Assembly: GCA_050084985.1 (NCBI GenBank)
Contig: JBITNC010000002.1
Coordinates: forward strand, 4,216,001-4,280,000
DNA: 64,000 nucleotides
Source: Nageia nagi
Lineage: Eukaryota; Pinophyta
Reading direction: 5' to 3'
In this document: positions 24,018 to 35,911 of the stretch, one piece after another
Layout: each line of letters opens with the position of its first letter
How positions within the stretch are numbered: the stretch's first letter is position 1
Made by a program: the position numbers and the translations under genes
Notes under the pieces: model-generated
What the model was told of the DNA's origin: nothing
The model's input: only the letters and a program-made list of their open reading frames with translations
Database searches by the model: none

Positions 24018-25470
24018 AATATTACATCTAGTATTTATCCCTTATGATCATAATTTGGAGCTAACCTTTAGGAGAGATTTCATGGATACATAAAAATTAA
24101 AATTTCTTCAAAAAAGGAATTCACTTTCTCTCTAACATCATTTTTTGATCAACCAAGGAGGATAAAATTTGTATCGATTTTAAACTTACTAACATAAATA
24201 AGGAGTCTTTTAAGGATCTAAAAGAACATTTCCCTCTTCACTTACAATAAAAGATGGATATTTTATTCTAAAAACCATAACAAAATGAATGGAAATGGTA
24301 TCCTGACACCCCAATTCATATTTATAAGCCTAAGTTTGGTGATTGGTGACTCTCTTCCTACCTCCTTATGATGGATAATTTTAATAAGTTTTGGCTTCAC
24401 CATTCACCTAATTAAAATGGGGAGTTGCTTTTTTAAATTTTATGGGCCCCTACCAAGTGAGGCTAGACAAAACACTTTTACATCAATCCTTTTATTTTAG
24501 GGTCCCCAAATAATCACCTAATTGAAGCACTTGTACATCATTGATTCTCTCTACCTATAATGATAACTCCTAAAAGAATTTTTGTATACCTTCTTAACAT
24601 GTCAAAAATATTAGGTTGAATGGATTTGGATATTCCTTTTCTCTCTTTAATTCTTCACTCAAGGTTCCCATGGTGACACATTCTATTAGCATACTTCATT
24701 CCCATCCCCTTATATACTTCAAAGTCTAGCATTTGTTTTGATTGGGGATACTACTCTTGATATGAAAATCCAATTTTTTTATTTTCTCTCAAGTTACTCC
24801 TAATAAATTTAACTATATTGATATAATGAGAGTTTATTGATGTTTTACTACATACCTAAAAGGTAATTATGAAGGTCACCCATTTAAGGGTATATTTTAA
24901 TGATACATTGAGGGGCAAGCCCAACTAGCATGACTTTTCAAACATTCCCACTATAACCATTAGCATGATTATTAAGGAGGGGGAAATGTCTTCTAACTTT
25001 AGATGGGAAATTGGGTCCATATTGCATATGATTGATGATGTGTCCTCTATTGTGTAGAATGTATATCATCATTTTATATTTGTAGTTGAAAAAATAAGAG
25101 TGCAAATGGGAGTGGAAGGATACACATTCTAAAGCATATTGTTAATACTAATATATAGCTTTGGAATCAAATAAAGAGTTGAGAAAATATTGTTATAATA
25201 TCATGGAAACAAGGGATAACAATTTTTAGTAAACTTGCTTATCATGGAAACATAGTTGGAAGCATTCAAATCTTGAATTAAATGTTTTCAAAGTGCTCTC
25301 ATAAGAATTTTTTAATAGTATTTGAACTTCTTTAATAATTCTAAAAGTAAAAATTTTGCTTGTGTGTTTTTGAGTTGGTTTAAGGTTGAAAGATTTATTG
25401 ATTATTACTATTCATGTACTAATCTTTTTTTCTTTAAATTGTAAAACAAGTTAGTGACTTTTCTTATATC
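24018..25470. other. AT-rich stretch with a possible Ty3 reverse-transcriptase relic
   Basis: Mostly no recognisable content. Around 24,150-24,235 on the plus strand a broken frame reads DKICIDFKLTN...NKESFKD...FPLHL, which faintly resembles the CVDFRxLNxA...KDxFPLP stretch of Ty3-type reverse transcriptases. There are stops in between, so this is only a weak suggestion. If the nested-CACTA model holds, this stretch belongs to the CACTA left half. Confidence 0.3.
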
Positions 25471-25746
25471 ATGCCACCAAGGTGTGAGAGGAGTGATGTG
25501 TCATTTGATTCAAATGAGTTCCTTGCACCAATTACTAGGAGGATGAGAAGTGATGTGTCATCTACTTCAGAGGAGTTTCCTATACTAGGTACTAGGAGGT
25601 TGTGGAGTGATGTGTAATGTAATTAAGAAGAGTTGCCTGCACCAATTATTAGGAGGTCGGGGAGTGATGTGTCATTTGATTCAGAGCTTGAGATATTTCC
25701 TAAAGGTCCTATGAGGAGGAGTGATGTTTCATTCAATGAGGATGAG
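25471..25746 (+). pseudogene. Exon-like block of five 57-bp in-frame repeats
   Basis: ATG at 25,471 opens MPPRCERSDVSFDSNEF; then units beginning AGTGATGTG recur at 25,492, 25,549, 25,606, 25,663 and 25,720, exactly every 57 bp. Each encodes about 19 residues of the form RSDVSFDSxEFLAPITRR. The fourth unit has two stops (TCA to TAA, and AAT TAA). The block ends at a GTAAGC donor (25,747). No known domain; it could be the disordered N terminus of a transposon accessory protein. Confidence 0.5.
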
Positions 25747-26167
25747 GTAAGCTAAATATTATTACATATGATGTAGAAATGTAAGATCATTTAAATTCTC
25801 ACTTTCATGATAGTATTTGTAAAATTTAACTTTATTTTATTGTTAGTGTTGCAAGAACAAAATGCGCAAAGGATCGATGAGTCATCCTCATCATCATAAG
25901 ATGATTATGCTCATGAGGTAATTAACTAGGATAAAATATTAAATTAATTTTTGTATTTTTATATATTGAATTATATCAAATAACACTAAATAAAATTAAT
26001 ATGTAGATCCAATAGATGAAGCCAAAATAATGTGTAGGTCTATCAGATGAAGTTAGAGATATGTCTACAAGAACAAGATTTCAAAAGCGACTTCATCAAT
26101 TAGTAGTAGATGCATGTTCTAGCGCATAAAGGAGCCAATTGATCTACCATAGGAAGATGTTCATGAT

Positions 26168-27661
26168 TTGGGTTTGATGCACATGCCACAAAAGCTACAA
26201 CTTAAATATCAACATACATATGATCGTGGGGCATACGGTGCATGGCCAACTCATGAAATGTCTTTTCCAAAGGCTTATGAGATATTTCCTTATTATGATC
26301 ATCGATATATGATCAAAACATATGAAAAGTGCTATGGATATGGTTTGTTTATACATAGTACTATGATTGTTACTTCAAGTCTTGAGATAGATCCATTAAT
26401 GCCATTTTATGGGCCAGTTTACACAATAATGGATTGGAAATAATTAGCATCATATATGTATAGTATGTCCACGTATGAATTATATACAAATGCTTCCAAT
26501 ATTCCATGTCCAAAGCATTCAAAACTCTTATCCTTTGATGGATGACCAAAATACAACAAACATAGCTAGATACATAAATAGTTGTGTAGGCGAAGAATGG
26601 ACACCAACTTGTGAATTTCACCAACATACTAATGATAAAGAAGAATTCATGGGTAGAAAAATAAGTAATTATATAGTGTTGATAAAGAAGACTTCATGCT
26701 GGGAACCAATTAGTCAAAAGGGGCTGGCCAAAAACCCCAAATGTGTGCTATGTGGAAAGGCTAAGGATACAAGGACTTGCCTCCTTCTTCATTGTCCCTA
26801 TGCTATTGATAATTGAGGTTAATTTTTTAACCTCTTTCATATCTGATGGTTGATTTCATGAAACATGGGTAGCTTATTACTAGTCTGGCCTTTCCCAAAG
26901 TTAAGGAATGTTCCATTGGTGATATGGGAGGTAGCTCTGATGATGATCTCATGGAATCTCTGGTTAGAGAGGAACAATAGAGTTTTCAACCATACAACAC
27001 AACTTGAAGTCAAAATCTAGGATAAAATTGGGCACCAAGTCGTAAACATCTGGTTAGCACACTCATCCATAGTAGCAGATTCAATTGATGAGTTTGCAAA
27101 TCTAAAACCTTGTTAGCCACTAATCTCAGCCTGGTACAAGAAATTAGCAGTTCCAAGGTAGATGTTGATCGACACTTCTATCACATATGGTAAGCGTAGC
27201 TACTATATATCAATAACCTTCCATGTTACATTCAGCTTCAAAAATTATCGTGCACGTTCTGATCTCTTCCATCTAAAGCTAGCAACTTCATGGTACCTCA
27301 AACAATAAATCATCCATTTTTCAATAGTTCAACACCTCAGTGGGACCTGTTACTCATTCATTCGATTGGTTTGTCCCCCCCATAGTAGAATAGATAAGTA
27401 GTGAATTGGATGTTTTTAATAAAGTTGGAACATACACCAGTTGTTAATCTATTTCACAGCTCCTATGCCTCATGGCATTTTATGTAAATTATAGTTTTCT
27501 AATCTAATATTTATTTTAACCATAAAAAGAAATATAAAGAAGACTTCATGGGTAGACAAATGAGTAATTCTATATTTGTTGTTTGTATTAAAACTCTTAA
27601 TGTTGGTGATGAGCTACTAGTTCACTACAATTACATGATACCTACTCCAATATGTAAGACA
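26168..27661 (+). pseudogene. SET-domain-like coding relic, split by a LINE insertion
   Basis: Plus-strand fragments in shifting frames read KCYGYGLFIHS, MPFYGPVYTIM, then NTTNIARYINS and later VGDELLVHYNY. Their order and spacing match a SET lysine-methyltransferase fold: GxGLF start, NxARFINHSC S-adenosylmethionine motif and GEELTYDYNY end. The NHSC motif is changed, and frameshifts and stops are present. A LINE (26,699-27,533) splits it between KISNYIVLIK and VGDELL. A segment of about 50 bp around EEFMGRKISN is duplicated on either side of the insertion (EDFMGRQMSN). The SET assignment is by motif only. Confidence 0.5.
26699..27533 (+). mobile_element. LINE fragment, 5'-truncated, with perfect 17-bp TSD
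   Basis: The insertion is flanked by ATAAAGAAGACTTCATG at 26,682-26,698 and again at 27,534-27,550. The start encodes a zinc-finger-like end of a LINE reverse transcriptase (NPKCVLCGKAKDTRTCLLLH, zf-RVT type). The 3' end is A-rich (CATAAAAAGAAAT). Frame breaks follow. The perfect duplication implies fairly recent target-primed insertion. Confidence 0.85.
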
Positions 27662-27739
27662 TGAAGTTTGGAGTTAGGGGGTGATCAAAATGTAATAATT
27701 CATCTAGGATCAAAGCCTAAAAATAAAAATAAAAATTAA

Positions 27740-27910
27740 TATAGTATTGATATGTATGAATAAATATATCAATTTGTATGTATGGATCATGTGTATGTTT
27801 GGATGTATCAATTTGTTATATGTATGGATGTATCAAATTATATTTATGTATTTATCAAATTATATTTATGTATGTATTAAATTATATGTATGGATCGATC
27901 ATATGTATCG
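27740..27910. repeat. Low-complexity ATGTATGGATGTATCAAATT-type repeat
   Basis: Short words TGTATGGAT, TATCAAATTATAT and TTTATGTATG recur irregularly. The Cys/Tyr/Met-rich open frame across it (27,747-27,950) is a by-product. Confidence 0.6.
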
Positions 27911-28115
27911 TATGAAATTACTTTTCACTTGTTACATTTGTTTTTTTTAATTTTAAATTAATGGTTTGTAACAACTAATTTAACAAGAAACAAATAGTCA
28001 TAGTGAGCACTCAAGAATGATAATTGTTACACCAACATTGCATCAAAATAATGTAAATAGGAGAGATAAGAAGATACTACAAAAAGAATGGACCCCTAAA
28101 TAATATGCAAAGTTT

Positions 28116-31100
28116 ATGTCTGAACCAAATCTAATAGCTCCTATTCAAATACCTATGTGGAATTCAAGCACTAATGATGAATTAAGAGAGGATAATACTG
28201 GTCATGATGATGATGATAATAATGTTGATGAAAAAAATGGAATTGATGGTTTACTTGAGTCTCTCTATGTTCATGTTGATGATGATGAAAGAGATCATGA
28301 TAAAAGAGATGATGATTTAGAAAGGGATAATATGTATAGTTCTTCCAAAACTAGATCATATGAAGGAACAAACAGAACTGTATAATCGATAATCTTACTT
28401 CTGATGAACATAAAAATCAAACATGGATGGTTAGATAAAAGTTTCACTTCTCTTATGAGGTATGAATTTTATTTTGTTTATTGATATTTTAATTTCTATC
28501 AAATTAACTACATAAATTGTTTTTCATTGGTATTATAGGTTACTAAAAGAAAAGTAGTTTCCAAATGACAATGTAGGGGTCGAGTATAATTCATACCATG
28601 CATGTATTAACAATTGCATATTGTATAGAGGAGAGGAATATGATACAAATACTAAATGTCAAAAGTGTAAAGAATCAAAATACAGTGAAACATGAAAAAA
28701 AACTCCAAATAAGGTTGTTCATGTAATGCCAATCCTTCCCAAGTTGGTGCAAATATTCTGGTATAAGTCACTCATAGAATTAATGGACTAGCATACAAGA
28801 AATAAAAGTGAAAAAGGTGTGTTGTGTATACCTGTAGATAGTAAAGCAATGAAATATATAAAGGAGAAGTGGCCAGAGAAACTTAAATATGAACTTAGGA
28901 GTGTCTGATTGGGTTTAGTAATGGATGGTGTCAATCCATTTTTAAACCAAACATCCACTTATTCATGTTGGCCTATTGTTATAATCAATTATAACATACC
29001 TCCATGGATGTCTATAAGGAAAGAGAATTTGATGTTGGTTGTTATAATCCTTGGAAGGAAACAAGTTAAACACATGGATGTTTACCTTAAACCAGTAATT
29101 GATGAGTTGCAACTCTTATGGAAAAGAATTCAAATGTATGATATAAATAGACCTATCAATCAAAGGTCATATAAATGTTATGGCATACTATGTTGGACTA
29201 TACATGATTATCCAAGGCTTTCTATTTGTGCATGTATGCATATATATAGTAGTTCAGACATGTGAATATTTGATTTTTTATAACTATATGAATTATATGC
29301 ATTATCTAATAAAACTTATCTCGAGTCTTCATACAAAAGGTTATCATGCTTGTCTGTAGTGTGTGGAAAATATTTCATTGAGATTTTCAAGTTAGATGCA
29401 TAAGATGTAATATATTGGCCATAAGAAATATTTTCCAATGGATCATACTTTTCAAAAAAAGGGAGTCTATCGTCGAGTATATAAAACCCCTATTCCTATT
29501 TATAAAACTCCTATGAGTTGGTTCATAAAGTACCAACAATATGTGGAAAACATTAGGAAAAGAGCTTGTGATGAAGGTACTATTTTAGGGTCAGATGATG
29601 AGATTATTCTTAGAGAAAATGATTTACCAATAGGCAAAATATTATACAATACAATATATTTGTAATATGTTTATTATTTTGAAAATATGTAGGTTTTTAA
29701 AGTTTCAAATTCATAAGTTTACCAATTAAATGATGAATTGGTTACATGTTTTTAGGCATAAACAGATTAACAATATTTTATACACTAGAATATTGGAAGG
29801 AGTTGTTAGTGACACATTTAATGGATCTTATACACATTGTAAAGAATGTTATATCTTCTTTGTATTGATATACAAAAAAGAAAAGAAGCAGATACTGATG
29901 TCATGGGAAATGACCTAAAAGATATTCAAAAAATGAGATCTTTATGGATAACTTACTATCAATACAGAAGAAAAGAAGTATCTACGACCACATGGCTTAT
30001 GAAAAAATATGAAGTGGAAAAGTTACACAAACTTATTCAAAAAATTAGAACACCAACATATTATGGATCATCCCTATGAAGTGCATTTAGTGCTGATGGT
30101 AAAATCATAAAGATTCAAGACTCATGATTACCAAAACTTCATGATGGTATTGGTTTCATATTATGTTTTTCACATTTTCTATCAAAATAAAAATATTTGC
30201 TATATTTACACTCATACTTTCTACAACATATTTTTTCATTTGCAATTCATGGATGTGGGGTTTACTTGTTGATATTAGACATGCAATTGATCGACTATCA
30301 TTATTTCTAAGGTGCATAATCTTATAATATGGCTCTATAAAAATAATATAGCATGCATTTATTCTTGTTTTCTAATATTTTATACATTTTTACATATAAT
30401 ATTTTGACAATATTATATTTTCATGAATAGATGGTTATCTTCAAAGGAGATATGTGTGACTACAATAGATCAATGACATAAAGAAATTATTGATTTTTTT
30501 TGCAAATTAGAAAAAAGAATTGCCACCTATTTTTATGGACATAATAGTACACCTATTGATCCACCTAGTAGATGATATTTACATGGCAGGTGTTATGAGT
30601 GCTAGAAACATATTTTTTGTGGAGAGATTTTTAAAAGTACCAAAGGGATTTGTTAGACAACATTCATGACCAAAAGGATCTATGGGTGAGGGATACATTA
30701 TACAAGAATGCTTTTTTATGCAAGTGAGTATATTTCCCAAATAGATGCTTCTACCCCAAATATGTGGAATGCACACAAAGATAGTGAGAAATTAGAAAGG
30801 GAGGTCTTAGAAATAGGTGGAACACCATAATATTTTAAAGGTATTAACTATATTTTAGATATGTTCATTCATTTTGAATTTACAGATTGTATCAATGCTT
30901 AATTACTAGCTAACAAGTATGTATTATGGTATTGTGAATTTAAATATTGTGAACTTCAAGAATCTACAAACTAATTTTTCATGATGCATTATGCATGTTG
31001 CAAAAATTGGATTGAGTTGTACCAAACTAAAAGAAAGGAAATTGAACAAGAATGTGCCTTGTTTTGCAAACATAATCAAAGGGATACTAGTCTACCTGAA

Positions 31101-31260
31101 AATCTAAGAGAAAAAAATTAGCTACAAGAATGTCCAAGGTCATGTATGAAGAATGAAATTGAAACAAAACAACAAGTTGCAAGAGGAAAAATAGATGAAG
31201 ATGATCAAAATGCATTAAATATCACTATAGGATGCAAGTTTGGGGTAATTATTTGTATTA
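28116..31260 (+). pseudogene. CACTA tnp2-type transposase, degraded
   Basis: An acidic N terminus (28,116-28,385, Asp-rich) is followed by a GTATGA...TTATAG intron-like gap (about 28,459-28,539). The core reads YHACINNCILYRGEEYD with CxxC, then VMPILPKLVQIFW, LGLVMDGVNPF (28,909 on), CWPIVIINYNIPPWM and DVYLKPVIDELQLLW, closely matching the tnp2 transposase family. At 29,850-30,100 MGNDLKDIQKMRSLW and TPTYYGSSL fit the middle part; at 30,510-30,720 PPIFMDIIVHLLIHL and EGYIIQECF fit the C-terminal DUF4218-type domain. Frameshifts and stops are frequent. It would have cut and moved CACTA elements; this copy cannot encode it. Confidence 0.85.
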
Positions 31261-32589
31261 ATATTTTTATTTAAAACTTCAATTTTTGTGTAAATATGTG
31301 TAGGTACCAATAACATTTTTCATATAAATATGTGCAAGCACTTTCTTTCCCTACAATGTGGGCATATGGTCAACACTTCAAAATAGAAAAGAATGATGAG
31401 AGAAGAATGACATTTGATTGTGGAGTGATGGTTGATTTTGATTAAGAAGTCATGCAAGTTCAAAATACAAACTTGATATAGGAAAAATTAAAATATGTTG
31501 GAAAAATTCAAGAAATTATGCAATTGGATTATAAGTCATTTCAATGTGTAATTATTAAATGTAAGTGATTTGACACACTCGATAAAAGAATAATCTTGAA
31601 TGATAGGCCTAATGATTACTTTGTAATCAACTCCACATGCATTTTACTTGATAACATATAGCCTTATATTTTACCACAACATTGTAGTCAAATATATTTC
31701 ATCCTAGATATTAATGATGACAAAAATTGATCTGTAATTGAATGTAATCCTATAGGAAAACATATTGTACATATTGATGAGGAAGACAATTTGCAATGAC
31801 AATATTGTAATTTATATGCTTCTCATATGTATCTTGAACTTTTCATATTTATATCTTACTCGTTGCTTATGGTATGATCTATGAATTCTTTAAACTCTTG
31901 TTATGATCTATGATTTACAAAAAGAGCATAATGGAATAATGAAGATAGGCTTGAATTGAGTTTTTTTGCTAAAATGATAATTATGATTATTAAATATTTG
32001 AAATAAGTAAGCATAAATAATATGGTGTGATAAATTAAAGTCAAAACCCATAACTTACATAACTTATCATTCAAGTTTACTAGTAAGCTAAAGTATATCA
32101 TGATAAATTAAAGTTAGAACCCAAATCTTAAGGATGGACATATACGATCAATATAATTGAAAGGAACATAAAGAGATAAAACCTAAGTATTGAGAATGTA
32201 TCACATAAAAAGATTTAGTGCCTATATTCTTGAATGAGAGAATAAGCTTAGGAGGGTATGAAACTTCCTATGAGAACTTGAGTTTAGAATGACTTTAAAA
32301 GAAGATTTGACCTTTTTCTAGGCCTCAAGTAAGGTTCATTACAAGATGGTGTCTTAGAACACCAATTTACTCCACCTTCTAAGGAAACACATGAATAATT
32401 ATTTTTCATCATTTGAATATACTGATCATGCACCATCAAATGAAAGAGTTTAAGGGAATCCTTATTATAGTAATGTATGTAGTTCATAAAACCATATTTG
32501 CATTATGCATCTTGTCAAATAATTCTCATACCTTTATAATGTGTGGTTTATCATATTTTCCAAGATGAATGTCCAAGGTAGTCGAATTT
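31261..32589. other. 3' part of the CACTA element, no gene recognised
   Basis: Very AT-rich and stop-rich. It may contain the decayed end of the transposase gene up to about 31,800. Nothing else is identifiable. Confidence 0.4.
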
Positions 32590-32914
32590 CATAGTAAAAA
32601 TGATTTCAATTTTTTTCCTTGTTTAAGTTTTTTTGATGGAAAATGGTGTCAGAATTTGCATCTTAATGTCTTAATTTGTTGTTAGTTTCTGATGCAAAAT
32701 TTACATCCAAATTTATGTTGGTTTTTACATCTTTTTGAGTCTCTTTTTGCATCAAACTTTGCATCCTTTTTTACGTCCATTATTGCGTTGGAAAAAATTA
32801 AAAATGAAAAAAAGGTTTCAATGCATGTCGATGTAGGAGGATGTAAATTAGCATCCTTTATTTTTCATGTTTGAATATGCAAAAAGGATGCAAATCAACC
32901 TTTTGGTAGTAGTG
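32590..32914 (+). repeat. CACTA right subterminal repeats and terminal inverted repeat
   Basis: Words TTGCATC, GATGCAAA, TTTACATC and TTACGTCC recur in both orientations (about 32,650-32,900), as in transposase-binding subterminal regions. The terminus is CCTTTTGGTAGTAGTG, ending at 32,914; TCC follows as the candidate 3-bp flank. Confidence 0.7.
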
Positions 32915-33399
32915 TCCCTTATGTAATAACTATGAAACATGTATTTATCTTTTTTGGGACTATATCACAACTTGAAGTGCTTGGGAATAAATTTCTCCCC
33001 TTTTCCTTCCTTTTATGCCCAACAAATTTTCTTGGTAGTAAGCTTAATTAGGGGATACTTTTACTTTTTCTCTTCCTTTACAAGAAGTGTGGTACATATT
33101 TTTTTTTGGGTTCAATCATGAGAAAAATTATTCTAGGAACCCCCTCATGCTTGCTAGTAGGGTCAAATTTTAATGTCTTCTCCATCCATATAGAGGCTAT
33201 AGATGAGAAGTATGGCAATAGTTAAGGTGTAGCCAAATTAAAACACTTAGGAATAACCATATAAAGATTTGAACTTGAGACCTCCTATAGAAGAGTCAAA
33301 TCTTGAATGGTTGTATTATCCCCTTGAAGATAAATATGGTACATAATCATAATTAACACCCTTTTTCATATTTAAAAAACTTGTAACATAATTATTTTT
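32915..33399. other. No gene recognised
   Basis: AT-rich stretch between the CACTA end and a LINE remnant. Short open frames only, without recognisable content. Confidence 0.4.
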
Positions 33400-34770
33400 A
33401 ACTAGCAAACTCCATCTTTGTTATTTTCCCATGTTGACAAATTAGAAGTATTTTGTGATGCATGGTTGCAGATTTATATTCAAACATAGAAAGTTGGCAT
33501 GGATCTAAATAATATTTGGACTCTTCTATACTATTGGGGGAATGCTCCTTATACTATTAATAGGGTTCCTCAAGATCATTGTTCTTTGGATCCTTCTAGG
33601 TCTTGCTCACATCGACAACCACCATTGCATGCATGAACTCAATCAACAAAGCATTGTTGGTCATAATCTTTCTTAATTAAAAAGCATCATGATATTGGTT
33701 GTGCTAGTTCCTCCTACCACATAGCAGGATGGGATGATCAACTCTATTGGAATGTATAATGCATTATTGTAAAGGTTATGAAATGATCTTCTATGTAAGT
33801 TCACTAATACTTAAGGGTATCATTTGATACCTTAAGTATTTAAGTGAATATGATAATGTAACTTGTCTTACACTCTATGTCATGAGCATGCCCCTTGGGT
33901 AAAAGGATGTGCATGTTATACTTTTGTACATTGGATAAAAGGGTGATCCATTTGATACCTTAAGTATTTAAGTGAATATGATAATGTAACATGTCCTACA
34001 CTCCATGTCGTGAGCATGCCCCTTGGGTAAAAGGATGTGCATGTTATACTTTTGTACATTGGATAAAAGGGTGAACCAAAGAGGGATTTTGACCTATACA
34101 TAGAAGGATTCCTCTTTGTGATTGCACATCAATTATGGAGTAAAGTTATGCTAGAGGATAGTGCTTAGGAGTTGAGATGAGGAGGATTGTAAGAGTTTTG
34201 TATTTGTGATTGAAGTAAATATCTAGTTAGTGGATGTACTCCTAGTTGGAGGAACCATTTACATCTTGTGTTGTGTTATGAGATTTCTTTGTGAGTTTGT
34301 TATATGTGAATTGTGAGCTTTCATGTGATCTTGGGAGTTTAGAGTTGTTTAGTTTATACTTCAATTCTCTTAAACTCGAGACTTCTGAACATGTTTGTGG
34401 ATGGGTGATAATAATACTATTAATGGTCATAATGATAAGCAAGATGAAGTAGGGTGGGTTATTCTAATTTCACCTAATCAATGGTAGTACATGTTAGGTA
34501 ATGAGGATCCCTAGCATGAGCACACATATTTAGACATGCATTGAGTAGTTGCTCGCTTATTTTTTTAATTAATGAATGGTTATAATTTTTGGTTGGTGGT
34601 CTTCGTCCTTTAAAATGATGTTTATTTACCTTTTAAATATTTTCCTAACCCCATTTTGAACTAGGGTTAGTTTGATCTTATATTAGGGTGTGTTAATCTA
34701 CCCATACCTTTTTTTATTGTAAATTCATTTTATATTATTTAATTAGAAGGCTTTTTTTCATAAAAAAATT
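33400..34770 (+). mobile_element. LINE 3' remnant, split by an LTR
   Basis: CTATTGGGGGAATGC (33,530) and GGGTTCCTC align with the LINE at 40,706, and upstream GATGCATGGTTGCAGAT aligns with its 40,630 region. After the interrupting LTR (33,745 to about 34,355) the homology resumes; CTAACCCCATTTTG...GGTTAGTTTGA and the end TTTTTTTCATAAAAAAATTA match the 3' end of the 40-kb LINE. It is non-coding here. Confidence 0.65.
33745..34355 (+). repeat. Damaged LTR of the Copia A type, with internal 128-bp duplication
   Basis: TTGGAATGTATAATGCATT (33,747 on) matches the LTRs of element A through CATGTGATCTTGG. The expected end GTTCCTACA is missing. The stretch starting CATTTGATACC occurs at 33,821 and again at 33,949, a 128-bp tandem duplication. 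There is no internal Copia sequence beside it, so it is a solo or truncated LTR. Confidence 0.75.
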
Positions 34771-35911
34771 ATTAAATGTTATGGGTTAGATCTTCTTAAC
34801 ACATGAAGGTTCAAATTTTAAGGTATTTTAAAATTAAAGGGGATATAATAATTGAGTATGTTATGCTTAGGGGATAATCATAAGGACATAACAAGAATAC
34901 ATTTTTAAAGTCATATTCCTAGCATCTCTAAGTTAATTTTTATGTTCATCCATATCTTAATGTTGAATTTACATTTGTTGAAGTATGATTATCATCTCAA
35001 AAAATCTAGGATTGAGATATATGGAGGAAGAAGGCCCTAAGTGTGATGGAAATGTTAGGATGAGAAATTTGATGAGGAAAAATGATATAAATTATAAAGA
35101 AGAAAAGTTGTAGATGATTAATAATGATAAAATATTAAAAAGTCAAGTAGATAAAATTATTAGAATGTTTGTAGGAATTATTAGAACCATTCTTATATAG
35201 TATCAAGAATAAGCAATATGGAAAAGTGGAATTGGAGGAGCTAAAGGATAAATATTATTAAAAGTAGGTACAACATTGTAGGGATATGTCAGTCAAAATG
35301 TAATGGATGACTTGGTTAATTATAGGTTGAAATGTGAAAATTGAACCAAAAGGGATAAAATATATTATTTGAGAAGTTAAAGGAGTGGTAATAGGTATGA
35401 CACTATCCCTTTACAACAAATGAAGTGAAAAATCTTTGATAAGTAACAAAAAATATTATAAAAACATAGATGTGTAAGAGGTAATTAATGACATGGGAAT
35501 GGTATCCTCCAACCAAATTCATTACATACTCTAGGGGTATATCATCGTTGGGTTGCATACAAAATCGGTTGAAAAATGGTGGAATAGGCTCAGATTGGTA
35601 ATGGGTGCTTGAATCTGGTTGACTTTGGCCTTGATTTGTTTAGCTTGATTGATTTTGGCTGATATACCCCCAACATTTATAGGATATGCCCCCAAAGTAT
35701 GTGGTTGAATTTGGCTAGAGGATAGTCGTATCCTTAATGATATTCTTGTAAAATATTGATTATAAACTACTTGAACATTAGTTATGGACCAATTTCTCGA
35801 GCATCATTATTGAGAGGATTATTTTGCTCAAAATTATCTTCTCCATTGATTTTTAATGTTTAGAATTTTCATAATCATCATCAAAATAGTTTGATCTAAG
35901 GTTGTTATGAG
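34771..35911. other. No gene recognised
   Basis: AT-rich DNA without recognisable coding content. At 35,470-35,720 it is less AT-rich and GATTGGTAATGGG, TTGGC and ACCCCC words recur, but nothing is identifiable. Confidence 0.4.

Larger units (their letters stand above)
25471..32914 (+). mobile_element. CACTA (En/Spm) DNA transposon, right part with transposase
   Basis: Holds tnp2-type transposase sequence (28,116-31,260), subterminal repeats rich in GGATGC and TTTACATCC words (32,640-32,900), and a right terminus ending GGTAGTAGTG at 32,914, whose reverse complement CACTACTACCAAAAGG is a typical CACTA inverted-repeat end. An N-terminal exon with 57-bp repeats and a SET-like stretch lie upstream on the same strand. 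A LINE fragment is inserted at 26,699-27,533. Coding parts are full of stops, so it is dead. The left end is not certain; a candidate is at 5,915. Confidence 0.8.
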
